Of a stretch of 64,000 nucleotides of DNA, positions 57,765 through 64,000 are shown in pieces; the first letter of the stretch is position 1, and the number at the start of each line of letters is the position of its first letter. Under the pieces are notes generated by a model that was given only the letters and a program-made list of their open reading frames with translations, did not search any database and had not been told where the DNA came from. Source of the stretch: Streptomyces sp. NBC_01197. GTDB lineage: Bacteria; Actinomycetota; Actinomycetes; Streptomycetales; Streptomycetaceae. The translations under genes were made by a program, and so were the position numbers. The stretch covers positions 1,054,001-1,118,000 of the forward strand of contig NZ_CP108569.1 in NCBI RefSeq assembly GCF_036010505.1, in the 5' to 3' direction.

Positions 57765-58798
57765 CGCGACGCCTCCGCTCGCTTGCGCACCCAGGCATTG
57801 AGCAGGGCGGCCAGGAGCAGCATGGCTCCCAGGAAGAACTTGAACCAGTCCGGGTTCCACTCCGCGTACACGATGCCCTTGCTGGTCATGCCGAATATGA
57901 ACGCGCCGACCGCGGAGCCGATCGCCGAACCGTAGCCGCCGGTGATCAGACAGCCGCCGATGACAGCCGCGATGATGTACGTCAGCTCGTTGCCGACCCC
58001 CTCGCCCGACTGCACCACGTCGTAGCTGAAGAGCAGGTGCTGGCCGGAGATCCAGGCCGCGAAGGCCACGCCCATGTAGAGGCCGATCCGGGTCTTGACG
58101 ACCGGGACACCGACCGCGCGGGCCGCGTCGTCGTTGCCGCCGACCGCGAAGATCCAGTTTCCGGCGCGGGTGCGCAGCAGCACCCAGGTCGCCACGGCGA
58201 TCAGCGCCGCCCACCACAGGAGGGTGACCTTGAGGTCGACGTTGCCGATGGTGAGCTGGGAGGCGAAGACCGTCTTCGCCGAGGGGAAGCCCTCCATGTC
58301 ACCGATGGACTTGGTCGACACGGTGCCGCTGATCAGCTTGGTGAAGCCGAGGTTGAGCCCGGTCAGCATCAGGAAGGTGCCCAGCGTGATGATGAAGCTG
58401 GGCAGCTTGGTGCGGGTCAGCATGAAGCCGTTGAAGACGCCGATGGCGAGCGTGACGAGCAGTGAGACACCGACGCCGACCCAGACGTTCGCGGTCATCT
58501 GGTAGCTGAACATCGAGGAGATCAGTGCCGAGCTGGTCACCAGGACCCCGGCCGACAGGTCGAACTCGCCGCCGATCATCAGCAGCGCCACCGGTACGGC
58601 CATGATCCCCAGGGTCGACGCCGCGTAGAGCACCGTGGAGAGGCTGGAGGGCCGCAGGAAGCTGTCCGCGACGACCGAGAAGAAGATGAAGACGGCGACG
58701 GCGCCGACGACCGAACCCAGCTCGGGACGGCCGAGCAGCCGGCGCAGCGGCGAGGAGCGCAGCAGCCGTTCGTCCGGCGTCTGTGCGGCGGTGCTCAT
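57761..58798 (-). CDS. Sugar ABC transporter permease
   Basis: A 345-aa permease of the RbsC/XylH family. Eight to ten hydrophobic segments include [39 protein letters not shown], the family loop [40 protein letters not shown] and the last helix [31 protein letters not shown] is the conserved cytosolic coupling helix that contacts the ATPase. Its ATG overlaps the binding-protein stop (ATGA), and its stop overlaps the ATPase start, so expression is tightly coupled. Confidence 0.93.
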   Translation of the reverse strand: MSTAAQTPDERLLRSSPLRRLLGRPELGSVVGAVAVFIFFSVVADSFLRPSSLSTVLYAASTLGIMAVPVALLMIGGEFDLSAGVLVTSSALISSMFSYQMTANVWVGVGVSLLVTLAIGVFNGFMLTRTKLPSFIITLGTFLMLTGLNLGFTKLISGTVSTKSIGDMEGFPSAKTVFASQLTIGNVDLKVTLLWWAALIAVATWVLLRTRAGNWIFAVGGNDDAARAVGVPVVKTRIGLYMGVAFAAWISGQHLLFSYDVVQSGEGVGNELTYIIAAVIGGCLITGGYGSAIGSAVGAFIFGMTSKGIVYAEWNPDWFKFFLGAMLLLAALLNAWVRKRAEASR

Positions 58799-59799
58799 CG
58801 AGTCCCCCGCTGGGTGTAGGCGGCCAGCGCGCCCGCGTCCTGCTTGGTGATGACCTGGGGGCCGGTGAGGACCGGCCGGCCGCCACCGAGGACGTTGCGG
58901 TTGTACTTGTAGAGCCAGAGCAGGTCGACCGCCTCGTACCCCTGGAGGTACGGCTGCTGGTCGACGGCGAAGCCGAGGGCGCCCTTCTGCAGGGCGGACG
59001 CGACCTTGGCGTTCAGGTCGAAGGTGTCGATCTCGGCCTTGCTGCCCGCGGTGTCCTTGGCCTGGACGGCGGCGTCGGCGAACGGTGCGCCGAGGGTGAC
59101 GACCGAGTCGATGGCGGGGTCGGCCTGGAGCTTGGCCTCGATGGAGGACTGGACGTCGGGCATGTTGGTGCCGTCGACGTACAGGTTCTCCATCGTGCCG
59201 TGGAAGTTCTTCTTGGCTCCGGCGCAGCGCTGCTCGTGGCCCACGTTGCCCTGCTCGTGCAGGATGCAGAGGGCCTTCTTGCGGCCGCGCTTGTTCAGCT
59301 CGTCGCCGACGGCCTCGCCCGCGATGGTCTCGTCCTGGCCGATGTGGCTGAGCGCGCCGAACTGCTTGGACTCCTCGGAGCCGGAGTTCACGGTGATCAC
59401 CGGTATGCCGGCCTTCTCGGCCTTCTGCACGACGGCCTTCATCGAGTCGGGCTTGGCGAGGGTGACGATCAGCCCGTCGACCTTCTGGTCGATCGCGGTC
59501 TGCACCAGCTGGGCCTGCTGCTGGCCCTCCTCGCTGTGCGAGTAGAGGAAGGTGATGTTGTCCTTGGCGGCAGCCTGCTTGGCGCCCTTCTGGACGATGT
59601 CCCAGAAGGTGTCGCCGTCGCCGGAGTGGGTGACCATCGCGATCTTCCAGCGGGGGGTGTTCACAGCGGCCTTGCCGACGGCAGCGGCCCGTGAGGCGCG
59701 CTCCTCGGCCCGCTTGCCGCCTGTGCTGCTGCATCCCGCCAGGGAGAGCCCCAGCGCTAGCGCCAGCGCCCCGCTGACCCAGGTTCGTACCCTTGCCAC
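58795..59799 (-). CDS. Sugar ABC transporter substrate-binding lipoprotein
   Basis: A 334-aa periplasmic-binding-protein-like lipoprotein of the RbsB class. The signal peptide ends in LALGLSLAGC, the lipobox Cys near residue 23. Core features are KIAMVTHSGDGDTFWDIVQK near 49, IDQKVDGLIVTLAKPDSM near 95, GIPVITVNSGSE near 121 and GFAVDQQPYLQGYEAVDLLW near 287. The GTG at 59799 is selected because AAGGG lies 9 nt upstream and the signal peptide begins there; the longer frame is not signal-like. It is the first gene of the operon, preceded by a leader of about 220 nt. Confidence 0.93.
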   Translation of the reverse strand: MARVRTWVSGALALALGLSLAGCSSTGGKRAEERASRAAAVGKAAVNTPRWKIAMVTHSGDGDTFWDIVQKGAKQAAAKDNITFLYSHSEEGQQQAQLVQTAIDQKVDGLIVTLAKPDSMKAVVQKAEKAGIPVITVNSGSEESKQFGALSHIGQDETIAGEAVGDELNKRGRKKALCILHEQGNVGHEQRCAGAKKNFHGTMENLYVDGTNMPDVQSSIEAKLQADPAIDSVVTLGAPFADAAVQAKDTAGSKAEIDTFDLNAKVASALQKGALGFAVDQQPYLQGYEAVDLLWLYKYNRNVLGGGRPVLTGPQVITKQDAGALAAYTQRGTR

Positions 59800-60030
59800 G
59801 ACGTGATGCCCTTCTCGGTGTTCCTGTACTTGCTGCGGGCGCTTCGACTGCTGTGCTCGCTGCGGACGGTGGCCGGTCCCGTCCGGACCGGCGGCCCAAG
59901 TATGGGTCACCGCTGATCGCCGGCGAGTCATCGGGTACCGCCCGCGGGTGCGACGAGGCGCGCTGCTGCTGTACGGGTCGTAAGCAAGGGGGTCCGCCCT
60001 CTCTCCCGGCCGCCGGGTTGCGGCAGAGGA

Positions 60031-60076
60031 GTTCTAGCGGCGGGCGCCGGGGCTCGTCAATGGTTTGTCAGAACAT
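60031..60076 (-). promoter_or_regulatory. Promoter and GntR operator of the ABC operon
   Basis: On the minus strand TTGACG (60055-60060), an 18-nt spacer and TAGAAC (60031-60036) form a promoter. ATGTTCTGACAA (60065-60076) lies exactly 4 nt upstream of the -35 box and matches the operator at 60900-60911 at 10 of 12 positions. Confidence 0.65.
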
Positions 60077-60109
60077 TCTTACGAGCTGCACGACTGCTCA
60101 TCAGCCGCA

Positions 60110-60874
60110 CTAAGGGCGTACCAGCAGCTGGAACTCGAAGGTGTACCGCGAGGCGCGGTAGATGTGTGTGCCGAACTCGACGGCCCGTCCGGTGGAGTCG
60201 TACGTGGTGCGCTCCATCGTCAGCAGCGGCGCCCCCTCGGGCTCCGCGAGCCGTATGCCTTCCTGCGCGGTGGCGGCCCGCGCACCGACCGACTGGCGGG
60301 CGCTGTGCAGCGTGATCCCGGCGGCGCGCAGCAGCCGGTAGAGGCCGGTGGCCTCCAACCGGGGGGTGTCCAGGGTCAGCAGCTCTTCGGGCAGGTAGTT
60401 GCGGAGCTGCGCCATGGGCTCGCCGTACGCGAGCCGCAGCCGCTCGACGCACCGGACCTGGCTGTCCTCGGGCACCGCGAGCGCGGCGGCGACCTCGGCC
60501 GTCGCGGGGACGGTCTCGTTGCGCAGGACCCGGGTGGTGGGCCGCTGCCCTGCGGCGAGCAGGTCGTCGTAGAGGCTGCTCAGTTCGAGGGGACGCCTGA
60601 CCTGGCTGTGCACCACCTGGGTGCCGACGCCTCTGCGGCGTACAAGGAGCCCCTTGTCGACCAGCGACTGGATGGCCTGGCGGACGGTGGGGCGCGACAG
60701 GCCGAGCCGGCCGGCGAGGTCGATCTCGTTGCCCAGCAGGCTGCCCGGGACCAGCCTGCCTCGCTCGATGGCCGACTCCAGCTGCTGGGCGAGCTGGAAG
60801 TACAGCGGGACCGGGCTGCTGCGGTCCACGCTGAGCTCAAGGCTGAGGGCGGGGCCGGCCGCGGGTTTGGACAC
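60110..60874 (-). CDS. GntR-family regulator, HutC/UTRA subfamily
   Basis: A 254-aa regulator. Residues 15-85 form the winged helix (VPLYFQLAQQLESAIERGRL, LGLSRPTVRQAIQSLVDKG, then RRRGVGTQVV). Residues 95-250 are the UTRA ligand-binding domain, with CVERLRLAYGEPMAQLRNYL near 132, LLTMERTTYDSTGRAVEFG near 215 and a C-terminal YTFEFQLLV strand. It lies between the ABC operon (same strand, downstream) and the divergent dehydrogenase gene. Both have a related operator in front, so it probably senses the imported sugar or its phosphate. Confidence 0.92.
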   Translation of the reverse strand: MSKPAAGPALSLELSVDRSSPVPLYFQLAQQLESAIERGRLVPGSLLGNEIDLAGRLGLSRPTVRQAIQSLVDKGLLVRRRGVGTQVVHSQVRRPLELSSLYDDLLAAGQRPTTRVLRNETVPATAEVAAALAVPEDSQVRCVERLRLAYGEPMAQLRNYLPEELLTLDTPRLEATGLYRLLRAAGITLHSARQSVGARAATAQEGIRLAEPEGAPLLTMERTTYDSTGRAVEFGTHIYRASRYTFEFQLLVRP

Positions 60875-60899
60875 GCCGAGAGGGTAGCTCAGGTCCGGT

Positions 60900-60950
60900 T
60901 GTCAGGACAAAGGCTTGACAGTGGGCGGAGCTGCGGCCACGTTGGGGTCC
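60900..60950 (+). promoter_or_regulatory. Operator and leaderless promoter of the dehydrogenase gene
   Basis: TTGTCAGGACAA (60900-60911) is a TTGTC-AG-GACAA palindrome. It lies 4 nt upstream of a TTGACA -35 box (60916-60921). A CACGTT -10 (60939-60944) places transcription start near the ATG at 60951, so the message may be leaderless. The operator also sits in the GntR gene's own upstream region. Confidence 0.6.
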
Positions 60951-61955
60951 ATGCGTATCGGACTCATCGGGACAGGCCGGATCGGTTCCTTCCACGCGAA
61001 GGTGCTCAGCGGCCACCGGGACGTCGGCGCGCTGGTGGTGGCCGACACCGAGGCGGCGCGCGCCGCGGAGGTCGCGCGCCGGACCGGGGCGACGGCCGCC
61101 CCTTCGGTCGACGAGATCTTCGCCTCGGGCGTGGACGCGGTCGTCATCGCCTCGGCGACCTCGTCGCACGCCGCTCTGATCGGCCGGGCCGCCCGCGCCG
61201 GCCTGCCGGCCTTCTGCGAGAAGCCGGTCGCCGGGGACCTGCCGGGCACGCTGGCGGCGCTGCGTGAGGCCGAGGAGGCGGGCACCGTGCTCCAGCTCGG
61301 CTTCATGCGCCGCTTCGACGCCGGGTACGCGGCGGCGCGCGAGCGCGTGCGGTCGGGCTCGCTGGGCCGGCTGCACACCGTCCGCGCGCTCACCTCCGAC
61401 CCGGCGCCACCGCCCGCCGCGTATCTGCCGCTCTCCGGCGGGCTCTACCGGGACTGTCTGGTGCACGACTTCGACATGGTGCGCTGGGTGACCGGGCGCG
61501 AGGTGGCCGAGGTGTACGCGACCGGGTCGGACGCGGGGCCCGCGATGTTCCGCGAGGCCGGTGACGTGGACACGGCCGCCGCGCTGCTCACGCTGGACGA
61601 CGGCACCCTGGTCACCGCGACCGCCACCCGGTGCAACGGCGCGGGCTACGACGTCCGGATGGAGCTGGCAGGGGAGCTGGACCAGATCTCGGTGGGGCTC
61701 GGCGACCGTACGCCTCTCACCTCGGCCGGATCGCAGGGCCCGCCGCCCGCCGGCCGGCCGTGGCCCGGCTTCCTGGAGCGGTTCGCCCCGGCCTACGAAG
61801 CCGAGCTCGACGCCTTCCTGCGGGTGGCGCGGGGCGAGCTGGCCAACCCGTGCGACGGCCGGGAGGCGCTGGCCGCGCTGCGCATCGCTGAGGCGTGCGA
61901 GCTGTCCCGGCGCGAGCGGCGCCCGGTCCGCGCGGACGAGGTCGCCACCGGCTGA
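60951..61955 (+). CDS. Gfo/Idh/MocA dehydrogenase, inositol-2-dehydrogenase-like
   Basis: A 334-aa NAD(P)-dependent sugar dehydrogenase. The Rossmann motif IGLIGTGRIGSFHAKVL is at residues 3-19. The family motif AFCEKPVAGDLPGT, with the catalytic Lys, is near residue 95. GLYRDCLVHDFDMVRWVTG near 164 carries the Asp and His of the active site, as in myo-inositol dehydrogenase (IolG). The ATG at 60951 begins the conserved MRIGLIGTG. It is divergent from the GntR gene. It probably oxidises the cyclitol or sugar brought in by the ABC transporter. Confidence 0.92.
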   Translation: MRIGLIGTGRIGSFHAKVLSGHRDVGALVVADTEAARAAEVARRTGATAAPSVDEIFASGVDAVVIASATSSHAALIGRAARAGLPAFCEKPVAGDLPGTLAALREAEEAGTVLQLGFMRRFDAGYAAARERVRSGSLGRLHTVRALTSDPAPPPAAYLPLSGGLYRDCLVHDFDMVRWVTGREVAEVYATGSDAGPAMFREAGDVDTAAALLTLDDGTLVTATATRCNGAGYDVRMELAGELDQISVGLGDRTPLTSAGSQGPPPAGRPWPGFLERFAPAYEAELDAFLRVARGELANPCDGREALAALRIAEACELSRRERRPVRADEVATG

Positions 61956-61995
61956 AGCAGCGATCGCTCTGCGGGCACCGGGTACTGACCGCCTG

Positions 61996-62421
61996 TCAGG
62001 ACGGTGGCGCGGCAGCCGAGAGCACGGTCCCCTGTGCCACGGCGCAGAGCACCTCCTCACCGTCGTCGCGCACCATGACCAGATCGCAGCGGACGGTGGC
62101 CTGGCGGCGCCCGGTGTGCACCACCTCGGCGCGGGCGACGAGCGTGCGGCCCGCGCCGGGGCGTACGTACTGGATGGAGAAGCCGCCGGTCAGCACGGCG
62201 GCCCCCAGCGTCGTCCCGGCCGCGAAGGTGAGGGCGTTGTCCGCCGCGTACGCCAGCACTCCCCCGTGCAGAAAGCCGTTCTGCTGCAGCAGTTCGTCGC
62301 GGACGTCCACCTCCAGTACGGCCGCGCCGCCGCCGAACCCGGTGACGCGCGCCCCCAGCAGACGGCTGAACGGCTGCGCGTCGAGCGTCCGGCGCGCGAG
62401 TTCCAGGTCGAGTTCGCTCAT
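61996..62421 (-). CDS. PaaI-type hot-dog thioesterase
   Basis: A 141-aa thioesterase-superfamily protein with the hot-dog fold. The helix-turn LQQNGFLHGGVLAYAADNALTFAAG near residues 47-71 contains the conserved HGG(x)6D pattern, with Asp64 the likely catalytic acid. The preceding strand AVLEVDVRDEL and the VARAEVVHTGRRQATVRCDLVM segment are typical. Such enzymes cleave aryl- or acyl-CoA thioesters, often as proofreading activity. It converges with the dehydrogenase gene, and no catabolic partner lies next to it. The physiological substrate is unknown. Confidence 0.9.
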   Translation of the reverse strand: MSELDLELARRTLDAQPFSRLLGARVTGFGGGAAVLEVDVRDELLQQNGFLHGGVLAYAADNALTFAAGTTLGAAVLTGGFSIQYVRPGAGRTLVARAEVVHTGRRQATVRCDLVMVRDDGEEVLCAVAQGTVLSAAAPPS

Positions 62422-62464
62422 CGCACCGCTCCCTGCCTTCCGGTGCCGGACCGCCTGTCCAGCC

Positions 62465-62554
62465 TCACCGGCACACCGGCAGTTTCCGCGCCCCGTGCAT
62501 CAGCAGTCCCGGAATCCAGTCCTCGGTGTCCTGCCGCAGATCGATCAGCGTCAT
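62465..62554 (-). pseudogene. Short fragment resembling a P450 C-terminus
   Basis: A 29-codon frame (MTLIDLRQDTEDWIPGLLMH, then GARKLPVCR) has the W-x-P-G-L-x-x-x-G-x-x-x-LPV pattern seen at the end of cytochrome P450 proteins. It is too short to be a gene and no haem-Cys region precedes it. The assignment is weak. Confidence 0.25.
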
Positions 62555-62558
62555 CGCC

Positions 62559-62650
62559 TCAGCGTACGCGGCCGTCCCCTTGGCGGAACCCCGTGTCGTG
62601 GACCAACAGTGCTGTCTGGACACGGTTGTTGAGGCCGAGCCGGGCCGGAC
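62559..62650 (-). pseudogene. LuxR-type response regulator C-terminal remnant
   Basis: Just downstream of the histidine kinase, the minus strand reads RLGLNNRVQTALLVHDTGF to a stop at 62559-62561. This matches the last helix of NarL/LuxR-type response regulators (typically LGLxNRVQxAxLVHDAG). The receiver domain and most of the helix-turn-helix are missing, so the partner regulator has been deleted. Confidence 0.75.
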
Positions 62651-62662
62651 CGCGCCTGACGG

Positions 62663-63877
62663 TCAGGCGGTCCAGGGCAGCCAGGCGGCGACCCGGAAGC
62701 CGCCACCGTCGGTCGCGCCGTGGTCGAGACGGCCGCCCGCGAGGGTGGCCCGCTCGGTGAGGCCGATGAGCCCCTGACCGGACCCCGGCACCTTCGGCAC
62801 GTCGCCGGGCGGCGCCGGATTCCGTACCTCGACGGTCAGCCCGGCCCCGGGGCTGCCGGTGACTGTGACGGTGACCTCGGCCCCCGGGGCGTGTTTACGG
62901 GCGTTGGTGAGCCCTTCCTGGGCGATGCGGTAGGCGGTGCGGCCGGTGACCGCGGGGACGGTGGCCGGGTCCGCGACCTTGTTGTGCAGGGTGACCGACA
63001 TCCCGGCCTGCCGGGACTCGGCGGCCAGGGCTTCGAGCGTGGCCAGCGTGGGCTGCGGCCGGTTGCCCTCCCCCTCGCCCGGGGTCCGGAGCACCCCGAT
63101 GATCTCGCGCAGGTCCTGGAGGGCCTCGTGGGCGCTGTCCCGGATGACCCCGGCGGCGCGGGCGACCTCGGGCTCGGGTGCGCCCGGCCGGAATTCCAGG
63201 GCTCCGGCGTGGACGCTGAGCAGGGTGAGCCGGTGCGCCAGTACGTCGTGCATCTCCCGGGCGATGGCCTCGCGGGCCAGCCGCTGCGCCTGTTCGGCGC
63301 GGAGGTCGGCCTCCGCCTCGGCGCGGTGGGCGCGTTCACGCAGCACCACGACGAGCCGGCGCCTGGAACGTACGAACATGCCCCAGATGATCACCAGCAG
63401 GACCAGCACCGTGCCGTAGAGCGTCGAGCTGATCCAGGACATGGTCGGATCGGGGCGCAGTGCGGCCTGCACTCCCCCGGCCGCCACCGCCGCTGCCCCC
63501 AGTACCAGGACCGGCCGGAACGGGCGGTGCACGGCCAGGCCGAACAGCGCCACCAGCACGGCGCCCGCGGCGAGCGGCGCGAACGCGCTGACCGCCACGA
63601 GCACCGCGGCGAGCCCCACGGGCCAGCGCCTGCGCACCCACAGCGTGCAGCAGGAGAGCGCGCCGATCACCTGGTCGGCGGCGCTGTCGATGTCGGTGTA
63701 GCCCGCCTGGTTCTTGATGGAGTCCAGGGCCAGCACACCGATGCCCAGCGCGATCAGGAAGGCCGCGATGTCCACGATCCAGTCGCGCAGGGTGCGGTGC
63801 GGCCTCTCCCGGTCCTCGGCAGGCTCGTCGCCCGCGAGGGCCGAGGGCAGCAGCCAGCGGTACTCCGAACGCGTCAT
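62663..63877 (-). CDS. NarL-type sensor histidine kinase
   Basis: A 404-aa two-component sensor kinase. About five hydrophobic helices lie between residues 33 and 170. A coiled-coil-like linker follows, then the HisKA_3 motif AREAIAREMHDVLAHRL with phospho-acceptor His210. The ATPase domain shows GRTAYRIAQEGLTNARKHAP near 316 and GSGQGLIGLTERATLAGG near 370. The extracytoplasmic loops are too short for a sensor domain. Its expected cognate LuxR-type regulator is only a remnant downstream, so it is an orphan here. The stimulus is unknown. Confidence 0.93.
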   Translation of the reverse strand: MTRSEYRWLLPSALAGDEPAEDRERPHRTLRDWIVDIAAFLIALGIGVLALDSIKNQAGYTDIDSAADQVIGALSCCTLWVRRRWPVGLAAVLVAVSAFAPLAAGAVLVALFGLAVHRPFRPVLVLGAAAVAAGGVQAALRPDPTMSWISSTLYGTVLVLLVIIWGMFVRSRRRLVVVLRERAHRAEAEADLRAEQAQRLAREAIAREMHDVLAHRLTLLSVHAGALEFRPGAPEPEVARAAGVIRDSAHEALQDLREIIGVLRTPGEGEGNRPQPTLATLEALAAESRQAGMSVTLHNKVADPATVPAVTGRTAYRIAQEGLTNARKHAPGAEVTVTVTGSPGAGLTVEVRNPAPPGDVPKVPGSGQGLIGLTERATLAGGRLDHGATDGGGFRVAAWLPWTA

Positions 63878-63952
63878 GCCAACAAAGTTACGCAGGGGCC
63901 GCGCCCGGTGCGGTGCTCGGCGGGGCAGCCGGGACCAAAGTCACGGAGCCCG

Positions 63953-63986
63953 GGACTTTCGGAGTCATCGGACTTTCGGAGACATC
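63953..63986. repeat. Two tandem 17-bp repeats
   Basis: GGACTTTCGGAGTCATC (63953-63969) is followed immediately by GGACTTTCGGAGACATC (63970-63986), one mismatch apart. The pair lies about 80 bp upstream of the histidine kinase start, and may be a regulator binding array or the edge of an element cut off by the window end. Confidence 0.6.
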
Positions 63987-64000
63987 GCGCAGGACCCGCC

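Noticed and set aside
1..64000. An antibiotic biosynthetic cluster
   Set aside because: No polyketide synthase, NRPS, terpene synthase or lanthipeptide enzymes are present. The SnoaL-like proteins sit next to catabolic flavoenzymes instead.

Overview
This is a 64 kb chromosomal window from a high-GC actinomycete, almost certainly Streptomyces. The evidence is very high GC with G/C-rich third codon positions, many ATGA/GTGA stop-start overlaps, frequent GTG and TTG starts, and Streptomyces-typical families such as DUF1876, DUF6278-like and DUF7848-like proteins, a BlaI-type regulator, a fused pcaDC gene and a ROK kinase. No rRNA, tRNA, CRISPR array, intact insertion sequence or replication origin was seen.

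0-10 kb: an FAD-dependent amine-oxidase/phytoene-desaturase-like enzyme, then a catabolic block. It holds an NCS1 permease, an FCD-type GntR regulator, and a tightly overlapping minus-strand operon (luciferase-like monooxygenase, two paralogous AA_synth/DUF1185 proteins, alpha/beta hydrolase, aldehyde dehydrogenase). Divergent from it lie a SnoaL-like protein and a flavin reductase. An identical 13-bp motif lies in front of both the permease and the monooxygenase operon and is the likely GntR operator. The gene set looks like a flavin-dependent ring-opening pathway for an N-heterocycle with an unknown substrate.

10-18 kb: an inositol-phosphatase-like enzyme and a gamma-glutamyltransferase without signal peptide, then a flavin electron-transfer neighbourhood: DUF2231-like membrane protein, ApbE flavin transferase with a truncated FMN-binding partner, universal stress protein, DUF1876 protein, ferric-reductase-like membrane flavoprotein and an intact FMN-binding protein. 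18-21.5 kb: a BlaI/MecI-type repressor, DedA protein, two PAP2 phosphatases and a COG4705-like membrane protein, with near-identical palindromic operators at both ends of the DedA-PAP2 genes. 21.6-22.7 kb: a lipoate-protein-ligase-like protein.

22.7-32 kb: a second catabolic block for reductive pyrimidine/hydantoin breakdown: F420-type LLM oxidoreductase, SnoaL-like protein, cyclase-family hydrolase, and an operon of nitrilase-type (beta-ureidopropionase-like) amidohydrolase, class III aminotransferase and dihydropyrimidinase. A metal-efflux module (SmtB/ArsR sensor with a P1B-4-type ATPase) sits inside it. 32-38.8 kb: secreted gamma-glutamyltransferase, small hypothetical proteins, a decayed CocE/NonD hydrolase, exodeoxyribonuclease III, MBL hydrolase and fused pcaDC.

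38.8-44.8 kb is a decayed accessory stretch: orphan fragments, an IS5-type transposase tail, a helicase-associated fragment, a frameshifted SigB/SigF-family sigma-factor remnant next to a frameshifted RsbQ-like hydrolase, and a few intact genes (GvpU-like, DUF1206, YdcF). 44.8-47 kb: a NUDIX/helix-turn-helix pair and two small proteins. 47-55 kb: a Tat-exported dimethylformamidase-like protein, an NmrA-type reductase, and an ABC exporter co-transcribed with a secreted beta-propeller/phosphoesterase.

55-62 kb: a carbohydrate uptake operon (binding protein, permease, ATPase, ROK kinase, membrane protein) with a GntR/UTRA regulator and a Gfo/Idh/MocA dehydrogenase. Similar operators sit exactly 4 nt upstream of the -35 boxes of the ABC operon and the dehydrogenase. 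62-64 kb: a thioesterase and a sensor histidine kinase whose response regulator survives only as a C-terminal scrap.
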